A stretch of DNA of 64,000 nucleotides, from assembly GCF_021183625.1 (NCBI RefSeq), contig NZ_CP089214.1, forward strand, positions 4,402,001 through 4,466,000, in the 5' to 3' direction. The first letter of the stretch is position 1. Each line of letters begins with the position of its first letter. The notes under the pieces are model-generated. The model had not been told where the DNA came from. It saw nothing but the letters and a program-made list of their open reading frames with translations, and ran no database searches. Origin of the DNA: Nocardia asteroides. GTDB taxonomy: Bacteria; Actinomycetota; Actinomycetes; Mycobacteriales; Mycobacteriaceae. This document shows positions 1-7,519 of the stretch, piece by piece. Made by a program: the position numbers and the translations under genes.

Positions 1-72
1 GTGGATTTCTCCCGAGGCAACGAAGTCGTCGACGCTCGGAGCCGCGCCGCCGCCGAGCGGCGCGGAGCGTGA
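1..72 (+). CDS. possible C-terminal tail of a gene entering from the left edge
   Basis: Frame 1 is open from the first base to a TGA at 70-72, giving 23 residues ending RRGA. A hairpin follows within 15 bp, which fits the end of a gene. The stretch is too short to assign a family, and an open frame of this length is common by chance in DNA this GC-rich. Confidence 0.25.
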   Translation: MDFSRGNEVVDARSRAAAERRGA

Positions 73-85
73 GTTCAGCGATGGC

Positions 86-114
86 GCTGTAGCCGTTTCC
101 CGGTTCGCTACAGC
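86..114 (+). terminator. hairpin, possible terminator
   Basis: GCTGTAGC at 86-93 pairs perfectly with GCTACAGC at 107-114 across a 13-nt loop. There is no U-tract, as is usual for actinobacterial intrinsic terminators. It lies just after the possible gene end at 72. Confidence 0.4.
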
Positions 115-187
115 TCGATCCGCAGCGCCTCCCCGGCGGGGGACGACCGGACAGGGGCGTCCGGGCGAACACGCTTGCGCCAGCCGG

Positions 188-205
188 TGGTACCACTCGG
201 TACCA
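188..205 (+). promoter_or_regulatory. inverted repeat, probable antitoxin operator
   Basis: TGGTACC at 188-194 and GGTACCA at 199-205 form a perfect 7-bp inverted repeat with a 4-bp spacer, ending 7 bp before the antitoxin ATG. Ribbon-helix-helix antitoxins usually repress their own operon through short palindromes at this position. Binding is inferred from position and symmetry only. Confidence 0.5.
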
Positions 206-212
206 TGGGCGT

Positions 213-410
213 ATGGCCGGCTTGAACATCCGCTTCTCGGACGACGAACTCGACGCCCTGCGGCAGCGCGCCGAGGCCGAGGGGACGAGCATGCAGCAGT
301 TCGTGCGCAACGCGGTGATCACGGCGATCAGCGAGCGGGCGCGGATCTTCAACGAGGCGGCGGACCATGTCCTCCGAGCGAGTGAGGAGCTCAACCGGAG
401 GCTGGCGTGA
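213..410 (+). CDS. ribbon-helix-helix antitoxin
   Basis: A 65-residue protein. Its N-terminus (NIRFSDDELDALRQ) is the beta strand plus first helix of a ribbon-helix-helix (CopG/Arc-like) DNA-binding domain, which dimerises to bind DNA. The C-terminal helix, from about residue 40, would be the part that binds and neutralises the toxin. The last codons overlap the toxin start by 4 bp (ATGA at 407-410), so the two are translationally coupled with the antitoxin first, the usual order in toxin-antitoxin operons. The inverted repeat at 188-205 probably serves autorepression. The pairing with the Doc-like toxin rests on context. Confidence 0.8.
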   Translation: MAGLNIRFSDDELDALRQRAEAEGTSMQQFVRNAVITAISERARIFNEAADHVLRASEELNRRLA

Positions 411-784
411 TCGAGTACCTCACGCTGCCCGAGTTGCTTGGTCTCGCGCAGCGGCTCGGGACACCGGAGGTCCGTGATTACGGCCTGCTCGATTCCGCAC
501 TGGCCCGGCCGCGGACCAGCGTCTTCGGCCAGGATGCGTACGCCGACCTCTGGCACAAGGCGGCGGCGCTGATGGAATCGGTGGCCCGCAATCACGGCCT
601 CGTCGACGGCAACAAGCGGCTCGCCTGGTACGCGACCTGGGTATTCCTGCACCTCAACGGCTATCCGCTCGATCCCGGGTTCGACGTGGACCGGGCCGAG
701 CGGTTCGTGCTCGCTGTCTGCCAGGGCGAGTTCGGTGTTCCGGCCATCGCAGCCGAGTTGCCGAGCTTCGCGGCGACCCCCTAG
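407..784 (+). CDS. doc: Doc/Fic-family death-on-curing toxin
   Basis: A 125-residue protein of the Doc branch of Fic proteins. The catalytic loop HGLVDGNKRLA spans residues 63-73, with the conserved His63 and the NKR (69-71) that separates Doc kinases from AMP-transferring Fic enzymes (HPFx(D/E)GNGR). Phage P1 Doc phosphorylates EF-Tu and stops translation; that activity is inferred here. Length matches the family (about 120-130). It follows the antitoxin with a 4-bp overlap, and its stop codon overlaps the end of the convergent chsE5 gene by 4 bp (CTAG at 781-784), so the module abuts the cholesterol block directly. Confidence 0.85.
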   Translation: MIEYLTLPELLGLAQRLGTPEVRDYGLLDSALARPRTSVFGQDAYADLWHKAAALMESVARNHGLVDGNKRLAWYATWVFLHLNGYPLDPGFDVDRAERFVLAVCQGEFGVPAIAAELPSFAATP

Positions 785-1884
785 ACCGCGGCGATATCGG
801 CGCGGTCGGCGAAGAGGGCGCCGATGGCGCGGAGGTGGTCGGTGGCGCCGCCGAGGGCGAACTCGTTGTGCTTGGCGGCGATGAAGTAGCTCTGCACGAT
901 GTGGTCGCGGTCGATCCCGACACCGCCGTGCACGTGCACCACGGTGTGCGCGACCCGGTGCCCGGCCTCGGCGGCCCAGAACTTGGCGGTGTGCACGGCG
1001 CCCGCCGCGTCCAGCCCCTCGGCCAGCTGCCAGGCCGCCTGGGTGACCGCGAGCCGCAGCCCCTGGATGTCGATGTAGGCGTCGGCGAGGCGCTGCGCGA
1101 CGGCCTGGAAGCTGCCGACCGGCTTGCCGAACTGCTCGCGCTCGCGGGCATACCCGGCCACCAGCTCCAGCGCCCGCTCCAGGGTGCCGAGCTGCAGCGC
1201 GGCGAGCCCGAGCCAGGCGCGCAGCCGCAGCCAGTCGAGCACGCGCGCACCGTCTTCCACGGTGCCGACCAGCTCGGCGGGGGCATCGGCGAGCGCGACC
1301 AGGTACTCCGGGCTGCGGTCGACCACCAGCTGCTCGGTGATCGTGACGCCTGCCCCGGCGGGGTCGATGAGCGCGACGGCGACCGCGTCGCCCACCGCGA
1401 CCGGGACGAGGATCCGCTCGGCCTGCGCCGCGAACGGCACCGTGATCAGCTCACCGGTCACCGTCAGCGCGGCGCCGTCGGCCCGCGCGGTGGCGGCCGG
1501 AACCCCGCCCCAGTTCCGCTCCTCGGCCAGCGCGACGGTGAGCAGCGCCCGCCCGGCCAGCTCGCGCTGGGATTCGGAGCCGAACTCGGCGAGCGCACCG
1601 GCCCCGAGCACCGCGGACCAGAGGTACGGCACCGCCGCCACGTGCTTGCCGAGCTCGCGCAGCACCGCGGTCTGCTCCAGCACGCCGAAGCCGTTCCCGC
1701 CGACCGACTCGGGCAGCGTCGCCGCGGCCACGCCGGCCTCGGTCAGCGCCGCCCAGAGCGGCTCGTCGAAGCGGACGGCGGCGGTGTCGAGTTCGCGCAG
1801 CCGGTCGGCGGTGACGAGCTTGCCGCACACCTCCGCGGTGAGCCTGCCCAGATCCTGCTGCGCCTCGGTGGGGGTGAAATCCAT
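781..1884 (-). CDS. chsE5: acyl-CoA dehydrogenase, ChsE5/FadE27-like subunit
   Basis: A 367-residue acyl-CoA dehydrogenase. It lies 42 bp downstream of chsE4 on the same strand, the order of Rv3504-Rv3505 in M. tuberculosis. There FadE26 (ChsE4) and FadE27 (ChsE5) form an alpha2beta2 heterotetramer that dehydrogenates the cholesterol side-chain CoA thioester. It starts MDFTPTEAQQDL, typical of the N-terminal helical domain, and a C-terminal domain helix (GYAREREQFGKPVGSFQ) is clear. In this family the ChsE5-type subunit contributes to FAD binding while the catalytic base sits in ChsE4. Expression from the KstR-controlled promoter near 3215 is inferred. Confidence 0.88.
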   Translation of the reverse strand: MDFTPTEAQQDLGRLTAEVCGKLVTADRLRELDTAAVRFDEPLWAALTEAGVAAATLPESVGGNGFGVLEQTAVLRELGKHVAAVPYLWSAVLGAGALAEFGSESQRELAGRALLTVALAEERNWGGVPAATARADGAALTVTGELITVPFAAQAERILVPVAVGDAVAVALIDPAGAGVTITEQLVVDRSPEYLVALADAPAELVGTVEDGARVLDWLRLRAWLGLAALQLGTLERALELVAGYAREREQFGKPVGSFQAVAQRLADAYIDIQGLRLAVTQAAWQLAEGLDAAGAVHTAKFWAAEAGHRVAHTVVHVHGGVGIDRDHIVQSYFIAAKHNEFALGGATDHLRAIGALFADRADIAAV

Positions 1885-1926
1885 GGTTGTTCGACCTCTC
1901 CGGGGGAGTTCAGCGGGCGGCGGTGT

Positions 1927-3120
1927 TCAACGGGCAGCGGCGGGTTGGCGCAGCGCGGTCATGGCGATGATGTCGCGCTGCACCTCGTTGGTGCCGCCGC
2001 CGAAGGTGAGGATGAGCGCGGCCCGGTGCATCCGCTCCAGCCGCCCGCGCAGCGCCGCGCCGGGGGAGTCCTGGCGCAGGTACGCCTGCGGGCCGAGCAC
2101 CTCCATGAGCAGCCGGTACGCCTCGGTGGAGAGCTCGGTGCCGTACACCTTGCAGGCCGATGCGTCCCACTGTCGCGGCGCGGCGTCGCCGCCCGCGTCG
2201 GCGCGGCTGGAGATCTCCCAGTTCAGCAGCTTGAGGTGCTCCACCTTGGCGTGCACCCTGGCGAGGTTGAGCTGCACCCACTCCTGGTCGATCACCCGGT
2301 TGCCGTCCCGCGACGTGGTCTCGCGCGCCCACTCGACGGTCTGCCGCAGCGCGAGCTGCAGCGCCGCGGCGGAGGTGAGCGCCACCCGCTCGTGGTTGAG
2401 CTGGTTGGTGACCAGCGACCAGCCGCCGTTCTCCGCGCCGACACGGGCCGACACCGGAACCCGGACGTCCTGGTAGTAGGTCGCGCTGGTGTCCGGGCCC
2501 GCCATGGTGTGCACCGGCGTCCAGGAGAAGCCGTCGGCCGTGGTCGGCACGATGAGCATCGAGATGCCCTTGTGCTTGCGGGCGCTCGGGTCGGTGCGCA
2601 CGGCGAGCCAGATGTAGTCGGCGTAGGCGATCAGGCTGGTCCACATCTTCTGGCCGTTGACCACGTAGTCGTCGCCGTCGCGCACCGCCGCGGTGCGCAG
2701 CGAGGCCAGGTCGGTGCCTGCCCCCGGCTCGGAGTAGCCGATGGCGAAGTGCAGCTCGCCCGCCGCGATCTTGGGCAGGAAGAACTTCTTCTGCTCGTCG
2801 GTGCCGTAGTGCATGATCGTCGGCGCGACCGAGTTGATGGTCAGGAAGGGCACCGGCGCGCCGGCGATGGCGGCCTCGTCGGTGAAGATGAGCTGGTCCA
2901 GGATCGGCCGGTTCTGGCCGCCGAACTCCTCCGGCCAGCCCAGTGCCAGCCAGCCGTCCCTGCCCATCTCGGCGACGACCTCGCGGTAGACGTTGCCCTC
3001 GCCGTACTCGCCGGTCTGCGCGCTCAGCGCCGCCCGGCGCTCGGGGGTGATCAGCTTCGCGAAGTACGCGCGGAGCTCGGCGCGGAGTTGTTCCTGTTGC
3101 GGCGTGTACGCGATGCGCAT
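1927..3120 (-). CDS. chsE4: acyl-CoA dehydrogenase, ChsE4/FadE26-like subunit
   Basis: A 397-residue acyl-CoA dehydrogenase, first gene of the chsE4-chsE5 operon for cholesterol side-chain beta-oxidation. Visible landmarks are the FAD/substrate loop IGYSEPGAGTDLAS in the middle domain and the C-terminal FGGGTNEVQRDIIA signature. I chose ATG at 3118-3120 (MRIAYTPQQEQLR) because family members start there; an upstream start at 3159 would add 13 unconserved residues and move toward the KstR box. It is divergent from fdxD, with a KstR-like box at 3208-3221 in between. The orthologue in M. tuberculosis is Rv3504, with the same divergent arrangement. Confidence 0.9.
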   Translation of the reverse strand: MRIAYTPQQEQLRAELRAYFAKLITPERRAALSAQTGEYGEGNVYREVVAEMGRDGWLALGWPEEFGGQNRPILDQLIFTDEAAIAGAPVPFLTINSVAPTIMHYGTDEQKKFFLPKIAAGELHFAIGYSEPGAGTDLASLRTAAVRDGDDYVVNGQKMWTSLIAYADYIWLAVRTDPSARKHKGISMLIVPTTADGFSWTPVHTMAGPDTSATYYQDVRVPVSARVGAENGGWSLVTNQLNHERVALTSAAALQLALRQTVEWARETTSRDGNRVIDQEWVQLNLARVHAKVEHLKLLNWEISSRADAGGDAAPRQWDASACKVYGTELSTEAYRLLMEVLGPQAYLRQDSPGAALRGRLERMHRAALILTFGGGTNEVQRDIIAMTALRQPAAAR

Positions 3121-3207
3121 CGGCAGAACCTCATACTCGGATCGGTCGAGGAGAGCCACTCGAGGGGCTTCGACGGAAATGGATTGTCCCGATCATTGCA
3201 TATCGGC

Positions 3208-3221
3208 TGAAACATGTTCCA
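3208..3221. promoter_or_regulatory. KstR-type operator (chsE4/fdxD)
   Basis: TGAAACATGTTCCA centres on AACATGTT, the core of the KstR palindrome (consensus near TAGAACANGTTCTA). It lies between the divergent chsE4 and fdxD genes, where M. tuberculosis also has a KstR site. KstR is a TetR repressor released by a cholesterol-derived CoA thioester. The right arm departs from consensus at two positions, so it may be the weakest of the three boxes in this window. Confidence 0.75.
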
Positions 3222-3285
3222 GTATTGATCCACGATCCGGATCGGATCCGGCGCACAAGCCGCAGCCACGGCAGAGGAGAACTCG

Positions 3286-3474
3286 ATGAAGATCATCTTG
3301 GATACCGACCAGTGTGAAGCGAACGGTGTCTGCGTCGGAATCGCCCCCGACGTGTTCGAACTCGATGATGACGACTACCTGCACATCCACGGCGAGGAGG
3401 TTGCCGAGGGCGACCGCCCCGCGGTGGCGGAGGCGGTGGCGCAGTGCCCGAAGGCCGCGCTGCGGCTCTCCTGA
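3286..3474 (+). CDS. fdxD: FdxD-like [3Fe-4S] ferredoxin
   Basis: A 62-residue single-cluster ferredoxin. Cys10, Cys16 and Cys54 (followed by Pro) are cluster ligands. Asn13 sits where a [4Fe-4S] protein would have the second cysteine, so a [3Fe-4S] cluster is expected. Such ferredoxins typically pass electrons to cytochromes P450 or oxygenases; the steroid-pathway partner is not in this window. It is the counterpart of Rv3503c, divergent from chsE4 and upstream of hsd4A. The acidic segment ELDDDDYLHI after the first two ligands is typical of the family. Confidence 0.9.
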   Translation: MKIILDTDQCEANGVCVGIAPDVFELDDDDYLHIHGEEVAEGDRPAVAEAVAQCPKAALRLS

Positions 3475-3492
3475 GAATTGCTTGCGGTGAAC

Positions 3493-3506
3493 TGGAACAC
3501 GTTCTA
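3493..3506. promoter_or_regulatory. KstR-type operator (hsd4A)
   Basis: TGGAACACGTTCTA differs from the ideal KstR palindrome at one position and is the best match in the window. It lies in the 43-bp gap between fdxD and hsd4A, only 12 bp before the hsd4A GTG. This suggests hsd4A has its own KstR-repressed promoter in addition to read-through from fdxD. Confidence 0.85.
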
Positions 3507-3517
3507 AAGTCGGCGCC

Positions 3518-4423
3518 GTGAGCGAAGCAGAACCGATCCTTGCCGGGCGAGTGGCCGTCGTGACCGGTGCGGGCGCCGGGCTCGGCAGGGCGGAGGCGCT
3601 CGGCCTCGCCGCCGCGGGCGCTTCGGTCGTCGTCAACGACCTGAGCGAGAACGAGGCGGTGGCCGAGACGCTGGCCGCGATCCGCGCACTCGGCGCCAAG
3701 GCGGAGTTCGTCGCGGGCAGCATCGCCGAGCGGGAGACCGCCGACGCGCTGATCGCCACGGCCGACGAGGCATTCGGCGGGCTGGACATCGTGGTCAACA
3801 ACGCGGGCATCACCAGGGACCGCATGCTGTTCAACATGTCCGACGAGGAGTGGGACGCGGTGCTCGCGGTGCACCTGCGCGGCCACTTCCTGCTCACCAG
3901 GAACGCGGGCGCCTACTGGCGCGGCAAGTCCAAGGCGGCGGGCGGCCCGGTGTACGGGCGGATCGTGAACACCTCCTCCGAGGCCGGGCTGCTCGGCCCG
4001 GAGGGGCAGGCGAACTACGCCGCCGCCAAGGCGGGCATCACCGCGCTGACGCTCTCGGCGGCGCGCGGCCTCGCCCGGTTCGGGGTGCGCGCCAACGCCA
4101 TCTGCCCGCGCGCCCGCACCGCCATGACGGCGGCGGTCTTCAGCGACGCGCCGGAGGGCGAGGTCGACCCGCTGGCGCCGGAGCACGTGGCCCGGCTGGT
4201 GACCTACCTGGCCTCGCCCGCCGCCGAGGCGGTGAGCGGGCAGGTCTTCGTCGTCTACGGCCCGATGGTGGCGCTGATGGCGGCGCCCGAGGTCGAGCAG
4301 CGGTTCGACGCGGCCGGGCCGGAGTGGTCCGACGCGGGACTGGCCGAGACACTCGGCGCCTACTTCGCGGAGCGCCCCGATGGGCGTACTTTCTCCGCCA
4401 AGTCCCTGACCGACCTGGGTTGA
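3518..4423 (+). CDS. hsd4A: SDR dehydrogenase, Hsd4A-like (cholesterol side-chain degradation)
   Basis: A 301-residue short-chain dehydrogenase. The NAD-binding TGAGAGLGRA motif is near residues 16-25, NNAG near 90-93, and the active-site YAAAK near 168-172. Its position, followed by the mce4 operon, matches Rv3502c (hsd4A), which acts on the steroid side-chain hydroxyacyl-CoA and has 17-beta-hydroxysteroid dehydrogenase activity. The GTG start at 3518 lies just after a strong KstR box. About 50 residues after the catalytic Lys form a C-terminal extension beyond the SDR core, as in other Hsd4A proteins. Confidence 0.87.
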   Translation: MSEAEPILAGRVAVVTGAGAGLGRAEALGLAAAGASVVVNDLSENEAVAETLAAIRALGAKAEFVAGSIAERETADALIATADEAFGGLDIVVNNAGITRDRMLFNMSDEEWDAVLAVHLRGHFLLTRNAGAYWRGKSKAAGGPVYGRIVNTSSEAGLLGPEGQANYAAAKAGITALTLSAARGLARFGVRANAICPRARTAMTAAVFSDAPEGEVDPLAPEHVARLVTYLASPAAEAVSGQVFVVYGPMVALMAAPEVEQRFDAAGPEWSDAGLAETLGAYFAERPDGRTFSAKSLTDLG

Positions 4424-4587
4424 TAGCCGTTCCATCGCCGGGCCGCCGTTTTGATCATCTGTCCAGGACTGTTGATCGTGGCGGCCACGCAGGGTAGGAA
4501 TGGGGTTGCGCTGTGGGGTGCCTCACAGACACCTGTCCAACTCTGAATAGACACTCGTTACAATTTTAGTCCGCAAATTGGAGGAAA

Positions 4588-4607
4588 TCAGCACTTCAAA
4601 GTGCTGA
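4588..4607. promoter_or_regulatory. perfect 20-bp palindrome upstream of yrbE4A
   Basis: TCAGCACTT at 4588-4596 and AAGTGCTGA at 4599-4607 are exact inverted copies with a 2-bp centre (CA). The site is 18 bp upstream of the mce4 KstR box and about 70 bp before yrbE4A, in a locally AT-rich stretch. It does not resemble the KstR motif, so a second transcription factor is likely. The regulator is unknown. Confidence 0.55.
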
Positions 4608-4625
4608 AATCCACCGTTGAGCGGG

Positions 4626-4639
4626 GTGAACATGTTCTA
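4626..4639. promoter_or_regulatory. KstR-type operator (mce4 operon)
   Basis: GTGAACATGTTCTA contains the AACATGTT core with a near-consensus right arm. It lies 36 bp upstream of the chosen yrbE4A ATG. KstR control of mce4 is established in mycobacteria and rhodococci. Confidence 0.82.
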
Positions 4640-4675
4640 ATCATGCGAAGCAGGGTCGAGCAAGGAGGATCGCCG

Positions 4676-5440
4676 ATGAACCCCGTCCTTGCTGTGCCCC
4701 TCAGGGCCGTCGGGGGATTCTTCGAACTCACCGCGGATGTCGGTCGCGCGGCTTTCCGCCGCCCGTTCCAGGCGCGCGAGTTCGTCGACCAGTCCTGGTT
4801 CATCGCCAGGGTCTCGCTGGTGCCGACGCTGCTGGTCGCCATCCCGTTCACGGTGCTGGTCAGCTTCACGCTGAACATCCTGCTGCGCGAGATCGGCGCC
4901 GCCGACCTGAGTGGCGCCGGTGCCGCGTTCGGCTCGGTGACCCAGGTGGGGCCGATCGTCACCGTGCTCATCGTGGCGGGCGCGGGCGCCACCGCGATCT
5001 GCGCCGACCTCGGCGCCCGCACCATCCGCGAGGAGATCGACGCCATGCGGGTGCTCGGCATCGATCCGATTCAGCGCCTTGTGGTTCCGCGCGTGCTGGC
5101 CTCGATGTTCGTGGCGCTCATGCTGAACAGCCTGGTCTGCACGATCGGTATCGCAGGCGGCTTCCTCTTCTCGGTCTTCCTGCAGGACGTGAACCCCGGC
5201 GCCTTCGTCAACGGGATCACGCTGCTCACCCACCTGCCCGAGCTGATCATCTCCGAGATCAAGGCCGGGCTCTTCGGGCTGATCGCCGGGCTGGTCGCCT
5301 GCTACCTCGGGCTGAACGTCAAGGGCGGCCCGAAGAGCGTGGGCGACGCGGTGAACCAGACAGTCGTCTTCGCCTTCATGGCCCTGTTCGTGGTGAACGT
5401 GGTCGTCACGGCGGCCGGCATCAAGTTCACGGTGCGGTGA
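4676..5440 (+). CDS. yrbE4A: YrbE4A, permease subunit of the Mce4 steroid importer
   Basis: A 254-residue integral membrane protein of the MlaE/YrbE permease family, with about five to six hydrophobic segments. The conserved cytoplasmic loop LGARTIREEIDAMRVLGIDP, which couples to the Mce ATPase (Mkl/MceG, encoded elsewhere), is intact. I chose ATG at 4676 because AAGGAGG at 4662-4668 is 7 bp upstream. Starting at the earlier 4601 codon would place the KstR box and part of the palindrome inside the gene. It is the first gene of the mce4 operon. Confidence 0.9.
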   Translation: MNPVLAVPLRAVGGFFELTADVGRAAFRRPFQAREFVDQSWFIARVSLVPTLLVAIPFTVLVSFTLNILLREIGAADLSGAGAAFGSVTQVGPIVTVLIVAGAGATAICADLGARTIREEIDAMRVLGIDPIQRLVVPRVLASMFVALMLNSLVCTIGIAGGFLFSVFLQDVNPGAFVNGITLLTHLPELIISEIKAGLFGLIAGLVACYLGLNVKGGPKSVGDAVNQTVVFAFMALFVVNVVVTAAGIKFTVR

Positions 5441-5444
5441 CGCG

Positions 5445-6296
5445 ATGGCCTTCGTGATCCAGTCCCGCTTCCCGCGCACGGTCCGGCGGCTGCGCCGCAG
5501 CTCGGACTCGCTCGACGCGATCGGCAAGCAGGCCGTCTTCTACATGCAGGCGCTGGCCTCGATGCCGCGCGCGATCACCCACTACCGCACCGAGACCATC
5601 CGGCTGATCGCGGAGATCAGCATGGGCACCGGCGCGCTGGCGGTGATCGGCGGCACGGTGGTGATCGTCGGGTTCCTGACGCTCTTCGCAGGCGGCACCA
5701 TCGCGGTGCAGGGCTACAGCTCGCTCGGCAATATCGGCGTCGAGGCGCTGACCGGCTTCTTCGCCGCCTTCATCAACGTCAGGATCGCGGCGCCGGTGAT
5801 CTCCGGCATCGGCCTGGCCGCCACCATCGGGGCCGGCTCCACCGCGCAGCTCGGCGCCATGCGGGTGGCCGAGGAGATCGACGCGCTGGAATCCATGGCG
5901 ATCCGGCCGGTGCCGTACCTGATCGGGACCAGGGTGCTGGCCGGGATGATCGCGATCATCCCGCTCTACGCACTCGCGGTGATCGCCTCCTTCGTGGCCA
6001 GCCGCTTCGCCACCGTGGTGATCTACGGGCAGTCGGCGGGCGTCTACGACCACTACTTCTCCACGTTCCTGATCCCCAGCGACATCCTCTGGTCCTTCGC
6101 GCAGGCCATCTTCATGGCCCTCGCGATCATGCTGATCCACACCTATTACGGCTACACCGCGGCGGGCGGCCCGGTCGGGGTCGGCATCGCGGTCGGCAAT
6201 GCCGTGCGCACCTCGCTGGTCGCGGTGGTGTCGGTGACGCTGCTGATCTCGCTGGCGATCTACGGAACCTCCGGCAACTTCCATCTCTCGGGGTGA
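5445..6296 (+). CDS. yrbE4B: YrbE4B, second permease subunit of Mce4
   Basis: A 283-residue MlaE-family membrane protein. Its coupling loop (RVAEEIDALESMAIRPVPYL) is in the middle, and several transmembrane helices lie on either side. It begins 4 bp after the yrbE4A stop, and its own stop overlaps the mce4A GTG (GTGA at 6293-6296). Together YrbE4A and YrbE4B form the heterodimeric channel of the cholesterol importer. The charged N-terminal 35 residues precede the amphipathic interface helix typical of MlaE proteins. Confidence 0.92.
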   Translation: MAFVIQSRFPRTVRRLRRSSDSLDAIGKQAVFYMQALASMPRAITHYRTETIRLIAEISMGTGALAVIGGTVVIVGFLTLFAGGTIAVQGYSSLGNIGVEALTGFFAAFINVRIAAPVISGIGLAATIGAGSTAQLGAMRVAEEIDALESMAIRPVPYLIGTRVLAGMIAIIPLYALAVIASFVASRFATVVIYGQSAGVYDHYFSTFLIPSDILWSFAQAIFMALAIMLIHTYYGYTAAGGPVGVGIAVGNAVRTSLVAVVSVTLLISLAIYGTSGNFHLSG

Positions 6297-7519
6297 CGCG
6301 GACCATGACGACGCAGCAACGCGCGGCCGAGCCGGGCCGGGGCACCCGGTTCCTGGACCGGTTCGGGCTCAAGCTCGCCGGGCTGGCGATGGTGCTCCTG
6401 CTGGTGGCGGTCGCCGCGGTGGCGCTGACCATGTTCGTCGGCGGGTTCACGCCGGTCGCGGCGGTCACGGTGGAGGCGCCGCGCAGCGGCCTCGTGCTCG
6501 ACCCGGACGCCAAGGTGCGGGTGCGCGGGGTGGAGATCGGCCGGGTCACCGGGGTGGACACCACCGGGGACGATGCCAGGATCTCACTGGCGCTCGACCC
6601 GGACCAGCTGCACCTGGTGCCGTCGAACGCCCGCGTCGACATCCGCTCGACCACTGTCTTCGGCGCCAAGTACATCAACTTCGTGATCCCGGACGACCCG
6701 TCGAGCACCCCGCTGAAGTCGGGCGCGACGGTCGCCGCGGAGTCGGTGACGGTCGAGTTCGACACCATCTTCCAGCACCTCTCCCAGGTGCTGAACGAGC
6801 TGGAGCCGGAGAAGCTGAACGCCACGCTGGCCGCGCTCGGCTCGGCGCTCGACGGCCGCGGCCAGAAGCTCGGCGAGCTGCTGAGCACCAGCGACGCCTA
6901 CCTGCGCGAGCTGAACCCGTACCTGCCGGCGCTGCAGCGCGACCTCGACACCACCGCCCAGGTCACGAACATCTACGCCGACGCCGCCCCCGACCTGCTC
7001 CGCACGGTCGACAACCTGACCGTCACCGGCGGCACCCTCGTCCAGGAGCAGCGCAACTTCGACGGCCTGCTGCTGAACGTGATCGGCATGGCCGACACCA
7101 CCGGCGCGGTGCTGCGCGAGAACGAGACCCAGGTGATCACCGCACTGGAGCTGCTCACCCCGACCACCGCGCTGCTGAACCAGTACTCACCCGCGCTGTA
7201 CTGCCTGGTCAACGGCTTGGCCACCGCGCTGCCGCTGGGCGAGGCGGTCTTCGGCGGCGGCCAGGAGGGAGTCGCGCTGAACACCAACTTCATGTACGGC
7301 GCCGAGCCGTACACCTACCCGAGGGACCTGCCGAAGGTGAACGCCACCGGCGGCCCGAGCTGCCGGGGCATCTCCGACCGCTACCCGGGCATGCACTCGG
7401 ACTACACCGTCACCGACACCAGCGAGGGCGCGCCCTACACCCCGAACACCAAGATCACCCTCGGCCCCAAGGTGTTCGAGATCCTCTTCGCCGGCATGCC
7501 GGGGGTGGGGCAGCCGTGA
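6293..7519 (+). CDS. mce4A: Mce4A, substrate-binding/tunnel subunit of Mce4
   Basis: A 408-residue Mce-family protein. One N-terminal transmembrane helix (about residues 27-49) anchors it, followed by an MlaD/MCE domain (about 55-135), then a long helical tail that in Mce complexes forms the periplasmic tunnel. Two cysteines (CLVNGL and PSCRG segments) near the C-terminus are typical of Mce A proteins. The GTG at 6293 overlaps the yrbE4B stop; ATG at 6305 is an alternative. The C-terminus has a short hydrophobic stretch (KVFEILFAGMPG). Confidence 0.9.
   Translation: MTRTMTTQQRAAEPGRGTRFLDRFGLKLAGLAMVLLLVAVAAVALTMFVGGFTPVAAVTVEAPRSGLVLDPDAKVRVRGVEIGRVTGVDTTGDDARISLALDPDQLHLVPSNARVDIRSTTVFGAKYINFVIPDDPSSTPLKSGATVAAESVTVEFDTIFQHLSQVLNELEPEKLNATLAALGSALDGRGQKLGELLSTSDAYLRELNPYLPALQRDLDTTAQVTNIYADAAPDLLRTVDNLTVTGGTLVQEQRNFDGLLLNVIGMADTTGAVLRENETQVITALELLTPTTALLNQYSPALYCLVNGLATALPLGEAVFGGGQEGVALNTNFMYGAEPYTYPRDLPKVNATGGPSCRGISDRYPGMHSDYTVTDTSEGAPYTPNTKITLGPKVFEILFAGMPGVGQP

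Noticed and set aside
61..72. MIRU-like copy at the left edge (CGGAGCGTGAG)
   Set aside because: The match is limited to a common GC-rich decamer; the conserved GTCAGGCCCGGAG part is missing.
1885..1926. Short duplicated tail between chsE4 and chsE5
   Set aside because: Two imperfect 15-bp copies of the chsE4 stop region are visible, but the length and GC richness make chance or slippage likely with no functional sign.
4601..4675. Longer yrbE4A start
   Set aside because: It would place the KstR operator and half the palindrome inside the gene, while ATG at 4676 has a good RBS and matches family length.
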